Numbered from the stretch's first letter, positions 48,739 through 57,190 are shown. The stretch is DNA of 64,000 nucleotides from Plantactinospora sp040120695 (GCF_040120695.1 NZ_JBEEAC010000006.1:124001-188000), one strand, 5' to 3'. Numbers and translations are program-made. Notes: generated from the sequence alone by a model not told the origin.

Positions 48739-48818
48739 GTGAGCGTAGCGAGCGAATCAGTCGGCTCAGTGCGGATGTGCCTCGTGACGGCACGGAGCGA
48801 AGCGGAGTGCCGGCATGA
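48735..48818 (+). other. relay mini-ORF 2 between ribE and ribBA
   Basis: An exact copy of the preceding 27-codon ORF. Its stop overlaps the ribBA ATG (ATGA at 48815-48818). The unit length of 80 is 84 coding bases minus the 4-nt overlap, so any number of copies keeps the coupled chain intact. Confidence 0.45.
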
Positions 48819-50086
48819 GCACGGAATTCGGCACCATCGAGGCGGCGCTGGCCCAGATCGCGGCCGGCCGACCGGTCGTCGTGGTCGACGACGAGGACCG
48901 GGAGAACGAGGGCGACCTGATCTTCGCGGCCGCCCGGGCCACCCCGGAACTGGTCGCGTTCATGGTCCGCTACACCTCCGGCTACATCTGCGCGCCGTTG
49001 ACCGAGGAGGACTGCGACCGCCTCGAACTGCCACCGATGTACCACACAAACCAGGACAAGCGCGGCACGGCGTACACGGTGACGGTGGACGCGCGGGAGG
49101 GGGTGAGCACCGGCATCTCCGCCGCCGACCGGGCGCACACCATCCGGTTGCTCGCCGACCCGGCGACCGACGCCACCGACCTGAGCCGGCCCGGGCACGT
49201 GGTGCCGCTGCGGGCCAAGGCCGGCGGGGTGCTGCGCCGCCCCGGGCACACCGAGGCGGCCGTCGACCTCGCCCGGCTCGCCGGCCTCCGCCCCGCCGGG
49301 GTGCTCTGCGAGTTGGTCAACGACGACGGCACCATGATGCGCCTGCCCGACCTGGAGAAGTTCGCCGCCGAGCACGGCATCACGCTGATCACCATCGCCG
49401 ACCTGATCGCGTACCGGCGGCGTACCGAGACCGACGTCGAGCAGGTCGTGCAGACCCGGCTGCCGTTGCCGTACGGGCCGTTCCGGGCGGTCGGCTACCG
49501 GGCCCGGCAGGACGGCGCCGAGCACATCGCGCTGGTCTACGGCGACCTCGGCGACGGCCAGGACGTTCTGGTACGGGTGCACTCGGAGTGCCTGACCGGG
49601 GACGTCTTCGGCTCGCTGCGCTGCGACTGCGGCCCACAGCTGCACGCCGCGCTGGCCCGGGTCGCCGCCGAGGGGCGGGGCGTGGTGCTCTACATGCGCG
49701 GCCACGAGGGGCGCGGCATCGGCCTGCTGCACAAGCTCCAGGCGTACCAGTTGCAGGACCTCGGCCGGGACACCGTCGACGCCAACCTGGACCTCGGGCT
49801 GCCCGCCGACGCCCGGGACTACGGCACCGGTGCGCAGATCCTCTACGACATCGGGGTCCGCTCGATGCGGCTGCTGACCAACAACCCGGCCAAGCGGGCC
49901 GGGCTGGAGGGGTACGGGCTGACCGTGCTGGGCCGGGAGGCGATGCCGGTCCGGGCCACCCCGGAGAACGTGCGGTACCTGCGTACCAAGCGGGACCGGA
50001 TGGGACACCTGCTGGACGAACTGGACACTCCGGCCGACGCCGGGGAGCTGACGGAACTCGCGGAGTTGACGGAAAGGTTGGCGTGA
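48815..50086 (+). CDS. ribBA: bifunctional 3,4-dihydroxy-2-butanone-4-phosphate synthase / GTP cyclohydrolase II
   Basis: Makes both riboflavin precursors, from ribulose 5-phosphate and from GTP. 423 residues. The RibB domain (about 1-205) has VVDDEDRENEGDLIFAA (21-37) and STGISAADRAHT. The RibA domain (about 210-400) has the zinc motif SECLTGDVFGSLRCDCGPQL and YMRGHEGRGIGL. The ATG and its GGAG box lie in the partial third copy of the 80-bp repeat. The stop overlaps the ribH GTG (GTGA). Confidence 0.96.
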   Translation: MSTEFGTIEAALAQIAAGRPVVVVDDEDRENEGDLIFAAARATPELVAFMVRYTSGYICAPLTEEDCDRLELPPMYHTNQDKRGTAYTVTVDAREGVSTGISAADRAHTIRLLADPATDATDLSRPGHVVPLRAKAGGVLRRPGHTEAAVDLARLAGLRPAGVLCELVNDDGTMMRLPDLEKFAAEHGITLITIADLIAYRRRTETDVEQVVQTRLPLPYGPFRAVGYRARQDGAEHIALVYGDLGDGQDVLVRVHSECLTGDVFGSLRCDCGPQLHAALARVAAEGRGVVLYMRGHEGRGIGLLHKLQAYQLQDLGRDTVDANLDLGLPADARDYGTGAQILYDIGVRSMRLLTNNPAKRAGLEGYGLTVLGREAMPVRATPENVRYLRTKRDRMGHLLDELDTPADAGELTELAELTERLA

Positions 50087-50568
50087 CGATGGCGGGGTTC
50101 GGGGAGCCGGGACTGTCGACGGTGGAGGCCTCCGGGCTGAGCGTGGGGGTGGTGGCCGCACGGTGGCACGGCGAACTCACCGACCACATGGTCGACCGTG
50201 CGGTGACCGCGGCGAAGGCCTGCGGGGTGGACGACGTGCTGGTCGTCCGGGTGGCCGGTTCGGTGGAGCTGCCGGTGGTGGCCCAGGCGCTGGCCCGGCG
50301 TTGCGACGCGGTGGTCGCGCTCGGCGTGGTGATCCGGGGCGCCACCGCGCACTTCGACTACGTGTGCCAGTCGGTGACCGAGGGGCTGACCCGGGTCGCG
50401 CTGGACAGCGGGAAGCCGGTGGCGCACGGCGTGCTGACGGTGAACGACCTGGAGCAGGCCCGGGCCCGGGCCGGGCTGCCCGACTCGGTCGAGGACAAGG
50501 GCTGGGCGGCCACCGCGGCGGCCCTGGAGGCCGCCGTGGCGATCCGGGACATCGCCGCCCGGCCCTGA
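50083..50568 (+). CDS. ribH: 6,7-dimethyl-8-ribityllumazine synthase
   Basis: Condenses the two precursors to lumazine, the substrate of RibE. 161 residues. VGVVAARWHGELTDHMVDRA (about 18-37), VRVAGSVELPVVAQAL, ALGVVIRGATAHFDYVC with the catalytic His, and GVLTVNDLEQARARAG are family signatures. The GTG at 50083 follows GGAAAGG and overlaps ribBA; an ATG two codons later is possible. Last gene of the rib operon. Confidence 0.96.
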   Translation: MTMAGFGEPGLSTVEASGLSVGVVAARWHGELTDHMVDRAVTAAKACGVDDVLVVRVAGSVELPVVAQALARRCDAVVALGVVIRGATAHFDYVCQSVTEGLTRVALDSGKPVAHGVLTVNDLEQARARAGLPDSVEDKGWAATAAALEAAVAIRDIAARP

Positions 50569-50582
50569 CCGGGCACGCCGGG

Positions 50583-51068
50583 TCAGTCTCCCCGGCCGCA
50601 GGCGGTGCCGTCGCGGTTGCGGTCCAGGCCGTGCCGGTCCCGGTCGTTGACCACCTTCAGCGGCGGGTACCGGTGGGCCGACAGCCAGGCGCAGCGGTCG
50701 CGGACCCCGGGCGGGAACCGCCAGGGCACGCAGACGGCCCGATCCTCGCCGTACCCGTGGTCACAGCCGTCGTACCCCTCGGGGATGACCAGCGGCGCGG
50801 TCGGGGACGGCAGCGGCGGGTGCGGTGCGCGGCGCGGTTGCCGCGCGAAAGGGTGGATCCGGGGCGGCGGTGCGGCCGGTGACACCTCGACCGGGCTGGT
50901 GGGCGTCCCGACCGGACCCGTTGGCGCCCCGACCCCGCCGGTCGGCGCCTCGGACGGTCGGCTGCCGTCCGGCCGGGCGGCGAGGCTGTCGGCTCGCCAG
51001 CCGGCCATCACCACCGCGGCGACCAGCGCGACCAGCGCGGCCGTCGTCCATCGTGTCCGGCGGCTCAT
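50583..51068 (-). CDS. excalibur-like calcium-binding secreted protein
   Basis: 161 residues. The N-terminus has a basic patch and one hydrophobic segment (about residues 8-26: TAALVALVAAVVMAGW), either a signal peptide or a membrane anchor. A Pro/Thr/Gly linker (about 30-90) with GAPTGPVGTPTSPV repeats follows. The C-terminal domain (about 95-161) has four Cys and ends in DRHGLDRNRDGTACGRGD, an excalibur-like DxDxDGxxC loop expected to bind calcium. The ATG at 51068 overlaps the upstream oxidase stop (ATGA). Last gene of the glycan/oxidase operon; an extracellular helper role is inferred. Confidence 0.75.
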   Translation of the reverse strand: MSRRTRWTTAALVALVAAVVMAGWRADSLAARPDGSRPSEAPTGGVGAPTGPVGTPTSPVEVSPAAPPPRIHPFARQPRRAPHPPLPSPTAPLVIPEGYDGCDHGYGEDRAVCVPWRFPPGVRDRCAWLSAHRYPPLKVVNDRDRHGLDRNRDGTACGRGD

Positions 51069-53146
51069 CCCAGCCTCACCCACGTCGCCAGCGACGGCAC
51101 TCCGGCGGCGTTGTGCACGAAGAGCATGTACCAGCCGGGCGGCGCGATGTTCGGATTGCTCGTCACGTTCAGCCCGACGGTGTTTCCCTCAACCGACATC
51201 GGCAACTCCACGAAGCGTTGGTTCGGATCGGACGAGTGGGTGACCGCCGCCGGCCGGATCAGCGACGCCCGGGTCACCGCCGAGTCGACGGTGACCTGCT
51301 GGGTACTGCCGTAACCCCACTCGGTGTTCGCCACCGAGGTGATCACGGGCCGGGCCCCCTTGAAGAGGTACGTCGGCGAGTAGATCGAGATCCGCATGTC
51401 GAACGTGCCGTTGCCCGGGTTCTCGCCGACCGCCATCACCCGGCCGTCCGGCAGCAGGAACGCCGAGGAGTGGTAACCGCGCGGCACCGGGTCGGCGGCC
51501 ATCGGAGTGAACGTGTCGGTCTGCGGATCGAAGATCGACGCCTCGTGCACCGGGTCGGCCCGGTTGTGCAGCGCACCACCGGTCTCGAAGACCGTGCCGT
51601 CGGGCAGCAGCACCGCCGAGACGTACATCTTGCCCTGGGTGACGGTCTGCGGGACGCCGCCGGTCAGCGTGCCGGTCGGGATGTCGGGCCCCGGCAGGTA
51701 CTCCGGATATGTCTGCTTCAGGTCGATGATGTCGGTGAGCCGGTGCGCGTCCAGGTTGGTGTCGATGTTGCCGCCGCCGAAGGTCGCCACCCGCTGGTCC
51801 TGGGCCGGCGGCAGCAGCACACTGGCGGACTGGTCCCGCTCGTCCTTGCGGCGCAGCCCGGGCACGTCGGTGATGGTGCCGGCGTGGTAGTCGAAGATCG
51901 AGGCACCGGTGCCGGGCAGTCCGTTGCCGAAGACATGGCTGCCGGTGTAGAAGAGCCGGCCGTCCTGCATCAGCACCATGGCCGGATAGAGGCCCCAGAA
52001 CGACCAGGTCTGGTTCGCCTCCCAGATCCGCAGCCAGCGTTCCTGCGCGGCGTCGTAGTACTCGGCGGCCACGGTGCCGTTCGCGTCCTCGCCGAGGCCG
52101 CCGAGGGAGAGTACGTCGCCGTTGCCGAGCATCGTCGCCGACGGGTACCAGTGTCCGGCCGCCAGGTCGTTGCTGCGGGTGTACGACCCGGTCGCCGGGT
52201 CGAACACGTACGAGTCGGGCAGCCCCTTGTAGCCGACGGTGCCGTCGGCGCTCGGATAGTCCTTGTTGCCGCCCATCACCAGCACCCGGCCGTCGGCCAG
52301 TTGGACGTGCCCGGCACAGAACAGGTCGGCCGGGGTGGCAACGCTGGTGAACGCGCCGGTCGCCGGGTCGTACAGGGCGGTGTTGAAGCTGCCGGCGGCG
52401 AAGTGGTCGGGATCGTTGCCCGAGCCGGCGATGAGCAGCACCCTGCCGTCGTGCAGCACCACCGAGTGGATGGCCCGCACCGGCGACTCGTACGGCATGA
52501 CCTGCCATTCACCCCGCTCGCAGGCTTCGGTGTCGGTGCAGGTCTCGCCGGGCTCGTCGAGGGTGGCGTCGACCATCGAGTAGTCGTCGGTGAGCAGCCA
52601 CCCCACGCCGTAGATGCTCACCCCCCAGGTGAGCCGGTCGGTGTCGGCCGGCACCGGCGGGGTCCGCACGCTCGTCCCGGTCCACTCGCCGACCACCGGC
52701 AGGGTCGCCAGATCCAGCCAGTACTGCCAGCCGAGGCTGGTGTCGTGCCGGAACACGGTGACCGCGGTGGCCGGGGTGGACGACCTGTACCACACCGACA
52801 GGTCGTACTGGTGCTCCGGCGTGACCGAGGGGGCGCAGGTCGAGGTCTCCAGCATCATCAGCTTGCGGTCACCGGGGCCGGCGGTCGAGGTGATGTCGAT
52901 CCGCATGGCGTTGTCGCCGTGGTGGGCGTCCCCGGAGACGGTGAAGCTGAACTGCTGGTCGCCCCAGCCGGACGCCTCCCAACAGGTCGGGAACCCGGAG
53001 GTGAGCTGCTCCAGGCTCGGGTTGTGCAGCAGGTTGCCGGCGGCCCTGGCGGCGGGGGTGCCGACCAGGCCGATCGCCAGGAAGAGGATGACGGCGAGGA
53101 GCTGCCCGAGGATGCGTCGGGCAGGGCGCCAGCGGTCGATGCTCAT
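51065..53146 (-). CDS. GlxA-like copper-radical oxidase (galactose oxidase family)
   Basis: 693 residues. A signal peptide or N-terminal anchor (about 1-36, ending TPAARA-AG) is followed by a carbohydrate-binding-type beta domain (about 37-205), seven Kelch-like blades (about 215-580) and a C-terminal DUF1929 Ig-like domain (about 590-690). Copper-site residues are visible by comparison with galactose oxidase: Cys in DLFCAGHV and Tyr in GHWYPSAT for the Tyr-Cys cross-link, Tyr-His in PRGYHSSA, and His in AVTHSSDPNQR. Streptomyces GlxA oxidises a cell-surface glycan made by CslA. Here the gene overlaps GtrA and GT genes, so a similar job is inferred. The true substrate is unknown. Confidence 0.88.
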   Translation of the reverse strand: MSIDRWRPARRILGQLLAVILFLAIGLVGTPAARAAGNLLHNPSLEQLTSGFPTCWEASGWGDQQFSFTVSGDAHHGDNAMRIDITSTAGPGDRKLMMLETSTCAPSVTPEHQYDLSVWYRSSTPATAVTVFRHDTSLGWQYWLDLATLPVVGEWTGTSVRTPPVPADTDRLTWGVSIYGVGWLLTDDYSMVDATLDEPGETCTDTEACERGEWQVMPYESPVRAIHSVVLHDGRVLLIAGSGNDPDHFAAGSFNTALYDPATGAFTSVATPADLFCAGHVQLADGRVLVMGGNKDYPSADGTVGYKGLPDSYVFDPATGSYTRSNDLAAGHWYPSATMLGNGDVLSLGGLGEDANGTVAAEYYDAAQERWLRIWEANQTWSFWGLYPAMVLMQDGRLFYTGSHVFGNGLPGTGASIFDYHAGTITDVPGLRRKDERDQSASVLLPPAQDQRVATFGGGNIDTNLDAHRLTDIIDLKQTYPEYLPGPDIPTGTLTGGVPQTVTQGKMYVSAVLLPDGTVFETGGALHNRADPVHEASIFDPQTDTFTPMAADPVPRGYHSSAFLLPDGRVMAVGENPGNGTFDMRISIYSPTYLFKGARPVITSVANTEWGYGSTQQVTVDSAVTRASLIRPAAVTHSSDPNQRFVELPMSVEGNTVGLNVTSNPNIAPPGWYMLFVHNAAGVPSLATWVRLG

Positions 53147-53754
53147 GGTGCCTCCGGGACGGTGGTGGGCGGTTCGGGGGCGGGGACGTAGATGACCCGG
53201 TCGATCACGACGAACCGGACCAGGAAGGCGGCCACCAGGGTCATCAGGTTTGCGACCAGCACGTTCACGTGCAGCAGGTCGATCAGCGCGGCGAGCAGCG
53301 GGATCCGGACCAGCAGGTCGGCGTTGTTGAGCGCGACGAAGCGACCGAGCCGGGCCCGCAGCGTGTGCCGGCGCGGCGCGCGACGGAAGAGCAGCAGATC
53401 GGTCAGGGCGAAGTTCCAGCCGATCGCGACCTCGGTCGCCACGATCGCCGCCGGCAGGTAGTGCACGCCCAGCACGGCGGAGAGCAGCCAGAGGGTGACC
53501 AGGTTGGGCAGCACCCCGGAGAGTCCGATGACGCCGTACCCGAGCATCCGGGCCCGGGTGCGGCCGAGCCGCAGCACGGTGAGGTGCCGCAGGAACCGCA
53601 GTCCCTCGCGGACGGAGGACTTCGACCGGCCGGCGAACCGGTCCGCGAAGGTGTAGGGCACCTCGGCGATCCGGTCCGGCCGGGTCCGGACGACCACGTA
53701 CGGCGGGTGGTCGGAGCGGTCGTCGCCAGCGGTGTTCGCTGCCCGGTCAGTCAT
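53143..53754 (-). CDS. GtrA-family protein carrying the tail of a lost GT2 domain
   Basis: 203 residues. About residues 65-195 form a GtrA domain with four hydrophobic helices (GYGVIGLSGVLPNLVTLWLL, VATEVAIGWNFALTDLLLF and two more), a family that helps move polyprenyl-linked sugars across the membrane. Residues about 18-62 (YVVVRTRPDRIAEVPYTFADRFAGRSKSS and REGLRFLRHL) look like the C-terminus of a dolichol/polyprenol-phosphate mannosyltransferase (EVPITF-ERxxGxSK pattern). The catalytic GT2 part is absent. Related actinobacterial proteins are GT2-GtrA fusions, so this one probably lost its catalytic domain. Both ends overlap the neighbouring genes. Confidence 0.85.
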   Translation of the reverse strand: MTDRAANTAGDDRSDHPPYVVVRTRPDRIAEVPYTFADRFAGRSKSSVREGLRFLRHLTVLRLGRTRARMLGYGVIGLSGVLPNLVTLWLLSAVLGVHYLPAAIVATEVAIGWNFALTDLLLFRRAPRRHTLRARLGRFVALNNADLLVRIPLLAALIDLLHVNVLVANLMTLVAAFLVRFVVIDRVIYVPAPEPPTTVPEAP

Positions 53755-55456
53755 GGCCCACCTGGCGAATCTCGATGCGGTCCGGGCCGCTGCCGAAGGT
53801 GACCAGCGGTTCCGAGTTGACCAGCAGCAGGTCCACCGTGGGCAGCGGGTTGTCGTCCGCCCGCATCGACGGGGTGGAGATGATCAGGTCGACGTCCCGC
53901 CACCCGTCGGGCAGCCGCCGCGCCACCTCCCGGTCCAGGTCCAGCTTGTAGAACCAGATCACCCGGTCCCGCTGGTAGCCGGCGTCGACCAGGTCGAGCC
54001 AGAGCACGTCGTCGGTGACGATCGTCTGGTCCGACCGGTCCGGGGCCTGGGCACGCAGCCAGGACAGCGCGGCGGCGTACCTGCCGTTGTCCCCGGCCGT
54101 CATCGCCCGCAGGTTTCCCTCGGACCAGTGGGGCACCACCACCGCCAGGGCGACGATGCCGGCCGCGACGACGGCGCCGACCCGCAGGCTCCGCCCGGCC
54201 CGCCCGGTGCTGCCCCGCCGGTCGAGCAGCCGGCCGGCGCCGGCCTCGGCGACTCCGGCGATCACGATGGCCAGGAACGGCAGCGCCTGGATGACGTACA
54301 TCGCGGGCAGGTAGCCATTGGGGCGCAGCGCCACCACCAGCAGCAGCGTCACCGCGACCGCCACCGGTCGGAGCCGGCGTACGGCGAGGGCGAGCAGGCC
54401 GGCGAGGATTCCGGCGTAGATCAGCACCGGATCGTAGAAGAGCCAGGAGTCCAGCACCTCCCGGGCATCGCTGCCGGCGGTGAAGACGCTTCCGGAGCCG
54501 GCCCGGTCCTGCAACTGGAACCGCAGCGCGCCGAGCAGCGAGACGTGTCCCGGGCCGGGGACAAGCTCGTTCTTCAGCAGTGCGTACAGCGGATAGCCGA
54601 TGCTGACCAGCAGCAGGCCGGTGAAGAAGCCGGCGAAGGAGAAGGGCCGGACCCCGCCCGGTGCGGTGCCCCGCCAGAGGGCCACCACCAGGGCCGGGAG
54701 CACGATCACGATCGTCTCCTTGGAGAGCACGGCGACCCCGGCGGCGGCGCCCGCCGCGACGTGGTGCCACAGGTGCCGGCGCGGGGAGAGGACCAGCACG
54801 AAGGCGCCGAGCATCCAGGGCACCGCGAAGCTGTCCAGATAGATCTGCCGTTGCATGGTCACCGCGAGCGGGGAGAGCCCGTAGCCGAGGACCGCGACCG
54901 CGCCGGTCCATCTGGCCAGGCCGAGCCGCCGGCAGAACAGGTAGACCAGTACCAGGCTGGCACCGGTGACCGGCAGCATCGCCACCCGGCCGGTGACCAC
55001 GGCGAGCTGGTCCGGCATCAGCAGCGCGGGCAGCCAGGAGAGCGCGGCGAGCTGGATCCAGCCCAGCGGGGGATGGTCGTACCAGTAGGTGTAGTGGGCC
55101 AGCCCCAACCCCTCCCGGACCGCCCAGGCCTGGGCGAGGTAGGTCCCCTCGTCGTCGGTGACGTTCGGAAAACCGCTGATGTTCCATGCCTGCACCGACA
55201 ACACAACAACGAGCAGTGCGCTGACGAGCAGGAAGTCGACACCCGGTCGCCAGCCCCGCAGGCGGTGCCGGCCGGCCGGGTGCCGACCGGCCGGACCGGG
55301 GCCGATGATCCGCGGCAACACCTCGGTGGCGGCCGGATCGGTCCGGGGGCCGAGCGCCGCGGCCGGAAGGCGTACGGCCTTCTCGGTCGAGGTGCGCAGC
55401 ACGGTGGCCTCCTCGGGCCTCGGCGGGTCCAGCGGCGGCCCGGCGGTCGTCCTCAT
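53747..55456 (-). CDS. GT39-family (ArnT/PMT-like) membrane glycosyltransferase
   Basis: 569-residue GT-C enzyme that would transfer a sugar from a polyprenyl-phosphate donor outside the membrane. A Pro/Arg-rich cytoplasmic N-terminus (1-70) precedes the first helix. The catalytic first loop has DDEGTYLAQAWAVREG (about 100-115) with the acidic DDE, then WYDHPPLGWIQLAAL. At least ten further helices and a C-terminal extracytoplasmic domain (about 455-569) follow. The stop overlaps the GtrA start by 8 nt and the ATG overlaps the GT2 stop. The acceptor could be the glycan made by the upstream GT2. Confidence 0.88.
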   Translation of the reverse strand: MRTTAGPPLDPPRPEEATVLRTSTEKAVRLPAAALGPRTDPAATEVLPRIIGPGPAGRHPAGRHRLRGWRPGVDFLLVSALLVVVLSVQAWNISGFPNVTDDEGTYLAQAWAVREGLGLAHYTYWYDHPPLGWIQLAALSWLPALLMPDQLAVVTGRVAMLPVTGASLVLVYLFCRRLGLARWTGAVAVLGYGLSPLAVTMQRQIYLDSFAVPWMLGAFVLVLSPRRHLWHHVAAGAAAGVAVLSKETIVIVLPALVVALWRGTAPGGVRPFSFAGFFTGLLLVSIGYPLYALLKNELVPGPGHVSLLGALRFQLQDRAGSGSVFTAGSDAREVLDSWLFYDPVLIYAGILAGLLALAVRRLRPVAVAVTLLLVVALRPNGYLPAMYVIQALPFLAIVIAGVAEAGAGRLLDRRGSTGRAGRSLRVGAVVAAGIVALAVVVPHWSEGNLRAMTAGDNGRYAAALSWLRAQAPDRSDQTIVTDDVLWLDLVDAGYQRDRVIWFYKLDLDREVARRLPDGWRDVDLIISTPSMRADDNPLPTVDLLLVNSEPLVTFGSGPDRIEIRQVGHD

Positions 55457-56730
55457 GCGGCACCGCCCTCACGGATGGCCGGCGCCGGTCCCACGCCGGA
55501 GAGGTGGGCGCCGACGTGCGCGGTCAGTTCCCAGTTGTTGCGTCCGCGCAGGACCCGCCAGACGGCCCGGACAGCGGCCACCGCGAGCACGAGCATGTAC
55601 GGGAAGGCGCCGGCCACCAGCCGGAGGTAGTCGATCGGCCCGATCCGGAGCTGGTACAGGCGGCCGAAGTCACGCAGGCCGACGACCTGGAACATCACGG
55701 TGGCGGCCATCGGGGCGAGCGGAAGGAAACTCACCAGCGCGGCGCCGATCCCGACGTCGAAGAAGATCGCGATGAGGATTCCCAGCGGCACGACCAGGCC
55801 GGAGAACGCCTGGGCGAAGGGGCCGGTGAGCGTGTAGCGGGCGAGCATCCGCTGCCAGAAGGAGGGCAGCCGTCGCCACTCGCCCTTCACCAGGACCTGG
55901 AGGAAACCCTGGTTCCACCGGGTCCGCTGCCTGATCAGTCCGGCCAGCGAGTCCGGTGTCTCCTCCCGGGTCACCAGTGTGGAGTCGTAGGCAACCACGA
56001 CCTTCGCGCCCCGGCTGGAGAGCCGTACGCCGAGGTCGCAGTCCTCGGCCAGGCAGTCGCCGTCCCAGTTGCCGACCGCCCGCAGCGCGGCGGCCCGTAC
56101 GAAGACGGTGTTGCCGCCGAGCGGGATGAATCCCTTGTCCGCGTGCAGGTGCAGCCGGCTGCGGAACCAGAAGAAGTACTCCAGGCAGTTGTGCAGGCTG
56201 TACCAGCTCGAATGAAAATTGATCAACTGGACGCCGCCCTGCACGACGTCGGCGTTGGTGGCCCGGAAGGCGTGGTCGACGTGCTCCAGCAGGTGCGGGT
56301 GCACCTGGTCCTCGGCGTCGAAGACCCCGATGACCAGGCCCCGGCAGTACGGCAGTGCCGTGTTCAACGCCCGGGGCTTGTTCTTCACGGTGTTGGTGTC
56401 GACGACCACCCGGACCCGGTGCCGATGGGTCTCGGCGAGCCGGTTCGCCACGGCGGCCGTCTCCGGATCGTCGTGCCCGACGATGATGATGATTTCGAAC
56501 CTGGTGTGTGTCGACTGCATCAACCGCAGCACCGTGTGCTCCAGCACCAACTGCTCGTGTCGGGCCGGCAGGAGCAGCGAGAAGGACAGCGAGTGCGTGC
56601 CGTCCGGCGCCGCGAAGCGGGTACCGGCCAGGGTCTCGGGCGTCCGCCAGGCGTGCATCGTCCACCAGAGGGTGACCGAGGCAAATACGAAGAGAATTGT
56701 TGATATTGCTACGATAGCGACTGCCGCCAT
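55453..56730 (-). CDS. cellulose-synthase-like GT2 glycosyltransferase
   Basis: 425 residues. An N-terminal helix (about 1-22), a cytoplasmic GT2 domain (about 45-290) and four C-terminal helices. Processive-GT motifs are present: KNKPRALNTA (donor binding), DAEDQ (DxD metal site), GNTVFVRAAAL, AEDCDLG (catalytic TED equivalent) and QRTRW (QxxRW, holding the chain end). The ATG at 56730 follows GGAGAAGAGG; a TTG 33 nt upstream is possible but weaker. It is the first gene of a five-gene overlapping operon with GT39, GtrA, GlxA-like oxidase and excalibur protein. The polymer is probably a beta-linked glycan; the sugar is not predictable. Confidence 0.88.
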   Translation of the reverse strand: MAAVAIVAISTILFVFASVTLWWTMHAWRTPETLAGTRFAAPDGTHSLSFSLLLPARHEQLVLEHTVLRLMQSTHTRFEIIIIVGHDDPETAAVANRLAETHRHRVRVVVDTNTVKNKPRALNTALPYCRGLVIGVFDAEDQVHPHLLEHVDHAFRATNADVVQGGVQLINFHSSWYSLHNCLEYFFWFRSRLHLHADKGFIPLGGNTVFVRAAALRAVGNWDGDCLAEDCDLGVRLSSRGAKVVVAYDSTLVTREETPDSLAGLIRQRTRWNQGFLQVLVKGEWRRLPSFWQRMLARYTLTGPFAQAFSGLVVPLGILIAIFFDVGIGAALVSFLPLAPMAATVMFQVVGLRDFGRLYQLRIGPIDYLRLVAGAFPYMLVLAVAAVRAVWRVLRGRNNWELTAHVGAHLSGVGPAPAIREGGAA

Positions 56731-57190
56731 GAGACCTCTTCTCCGCCGAGCCGTGAACGGCAATTCCGGACTACGGCCTCCCCGCGACGATGAAACGGTA
56801 TTCCGGGGCGCGCGTCAAATGTTTGCCGCCGGTCGAGGTGAGGTTTGGCGGGTTTCTGTCAGGCGGGCGCCCGGCGGTACCGCGGCGAGCCGACCAGAGG
56901 TTGTTTGCGCAGGTGGGATCTTGCTACCCCTACTTCGGTCGGCGGTACAACAACCGATCCGGCGATCGTCGAAATAATCATCCGACCGGCGTTGGCCGAA
57001 CGTCCGATGTAGGCAAAACCGGCAGGCTTTCCATTCCGGCTGGATGTCCAAAGCGGTCTTGGGGCGACGTGGATAGGCGGTCACTCCCATTTTGTCGAAG
57101 GAAGTCGACGCGCAGCTCATGTCCGGGGGTGACGATGGAATTTCCAGAGCGGATCTGTCGCGTTATTGCCACCGACAACCGCCGGTTCCC
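56731..57190. other. 460-nt gene-free region upstream of the glycan operon
   Basis: No gene is supported here. The base composition is noticeably less GC-rich than in the flanking genes, with AAATAATC, AAATG and TTGTTT patches, as expected for a regulatory region. An imperfect hairpin at 56979-57009 (CATCCGAC with GTCCGATG, 7 of 8 pairs, and an inner CGGC-GTTG-GCCG stem) could end the amino-acid ABC transcript coming from 57191. TTGACG occurs on the minus strand near 56812, but no convincing -10 follows at the right distance. I compared the region with c-di-GMP and c-di-AMP riboswitches and saw no match. Confidence 0.5.

Larger units (their letters stand above)
48635..48819 (+). repeat. 80-bp tandem repeat, 2.3 copies, between ribE and ribBA
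   Basis: Identical 80-bp units at 48635-48714 and 48715-48794 are followed by the first 25 bases of a third. Each unit contains a GCGGAG Shine-Dalgarno-like box and a GGCATGAGTGAGCG segment. The first unit covers the end of ribE and the partial third unit supplies the start codon of ribBA. Sequences like GTGAGCG-AGCGAGCGAA are widespread intergenic repeats in Micromonosporaceae as far as I know. Confidence 0.95.

Noticed and set aside
48635..48819. CRISPR array
   Set aside because: Only 2.3 copies without variable spacers. The copies are contiguous and identical, so it is a tandem repeat.
53747..55630. + strand frame of more than 600 codons opposite the GT39 gene
   Set aside because: Gln/Arg/Gly/His-rich antisense translation. 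The minus strand carries a clear GT-C glycosyltransferase with overlapping neighbours.
56731..57190. c-di-GMP or c-di-AMP riboswitch before the glycan operon
   Set aside because: Attractive because of the operon's role, but the conserved cores of these aptamers could not be found on either strand.
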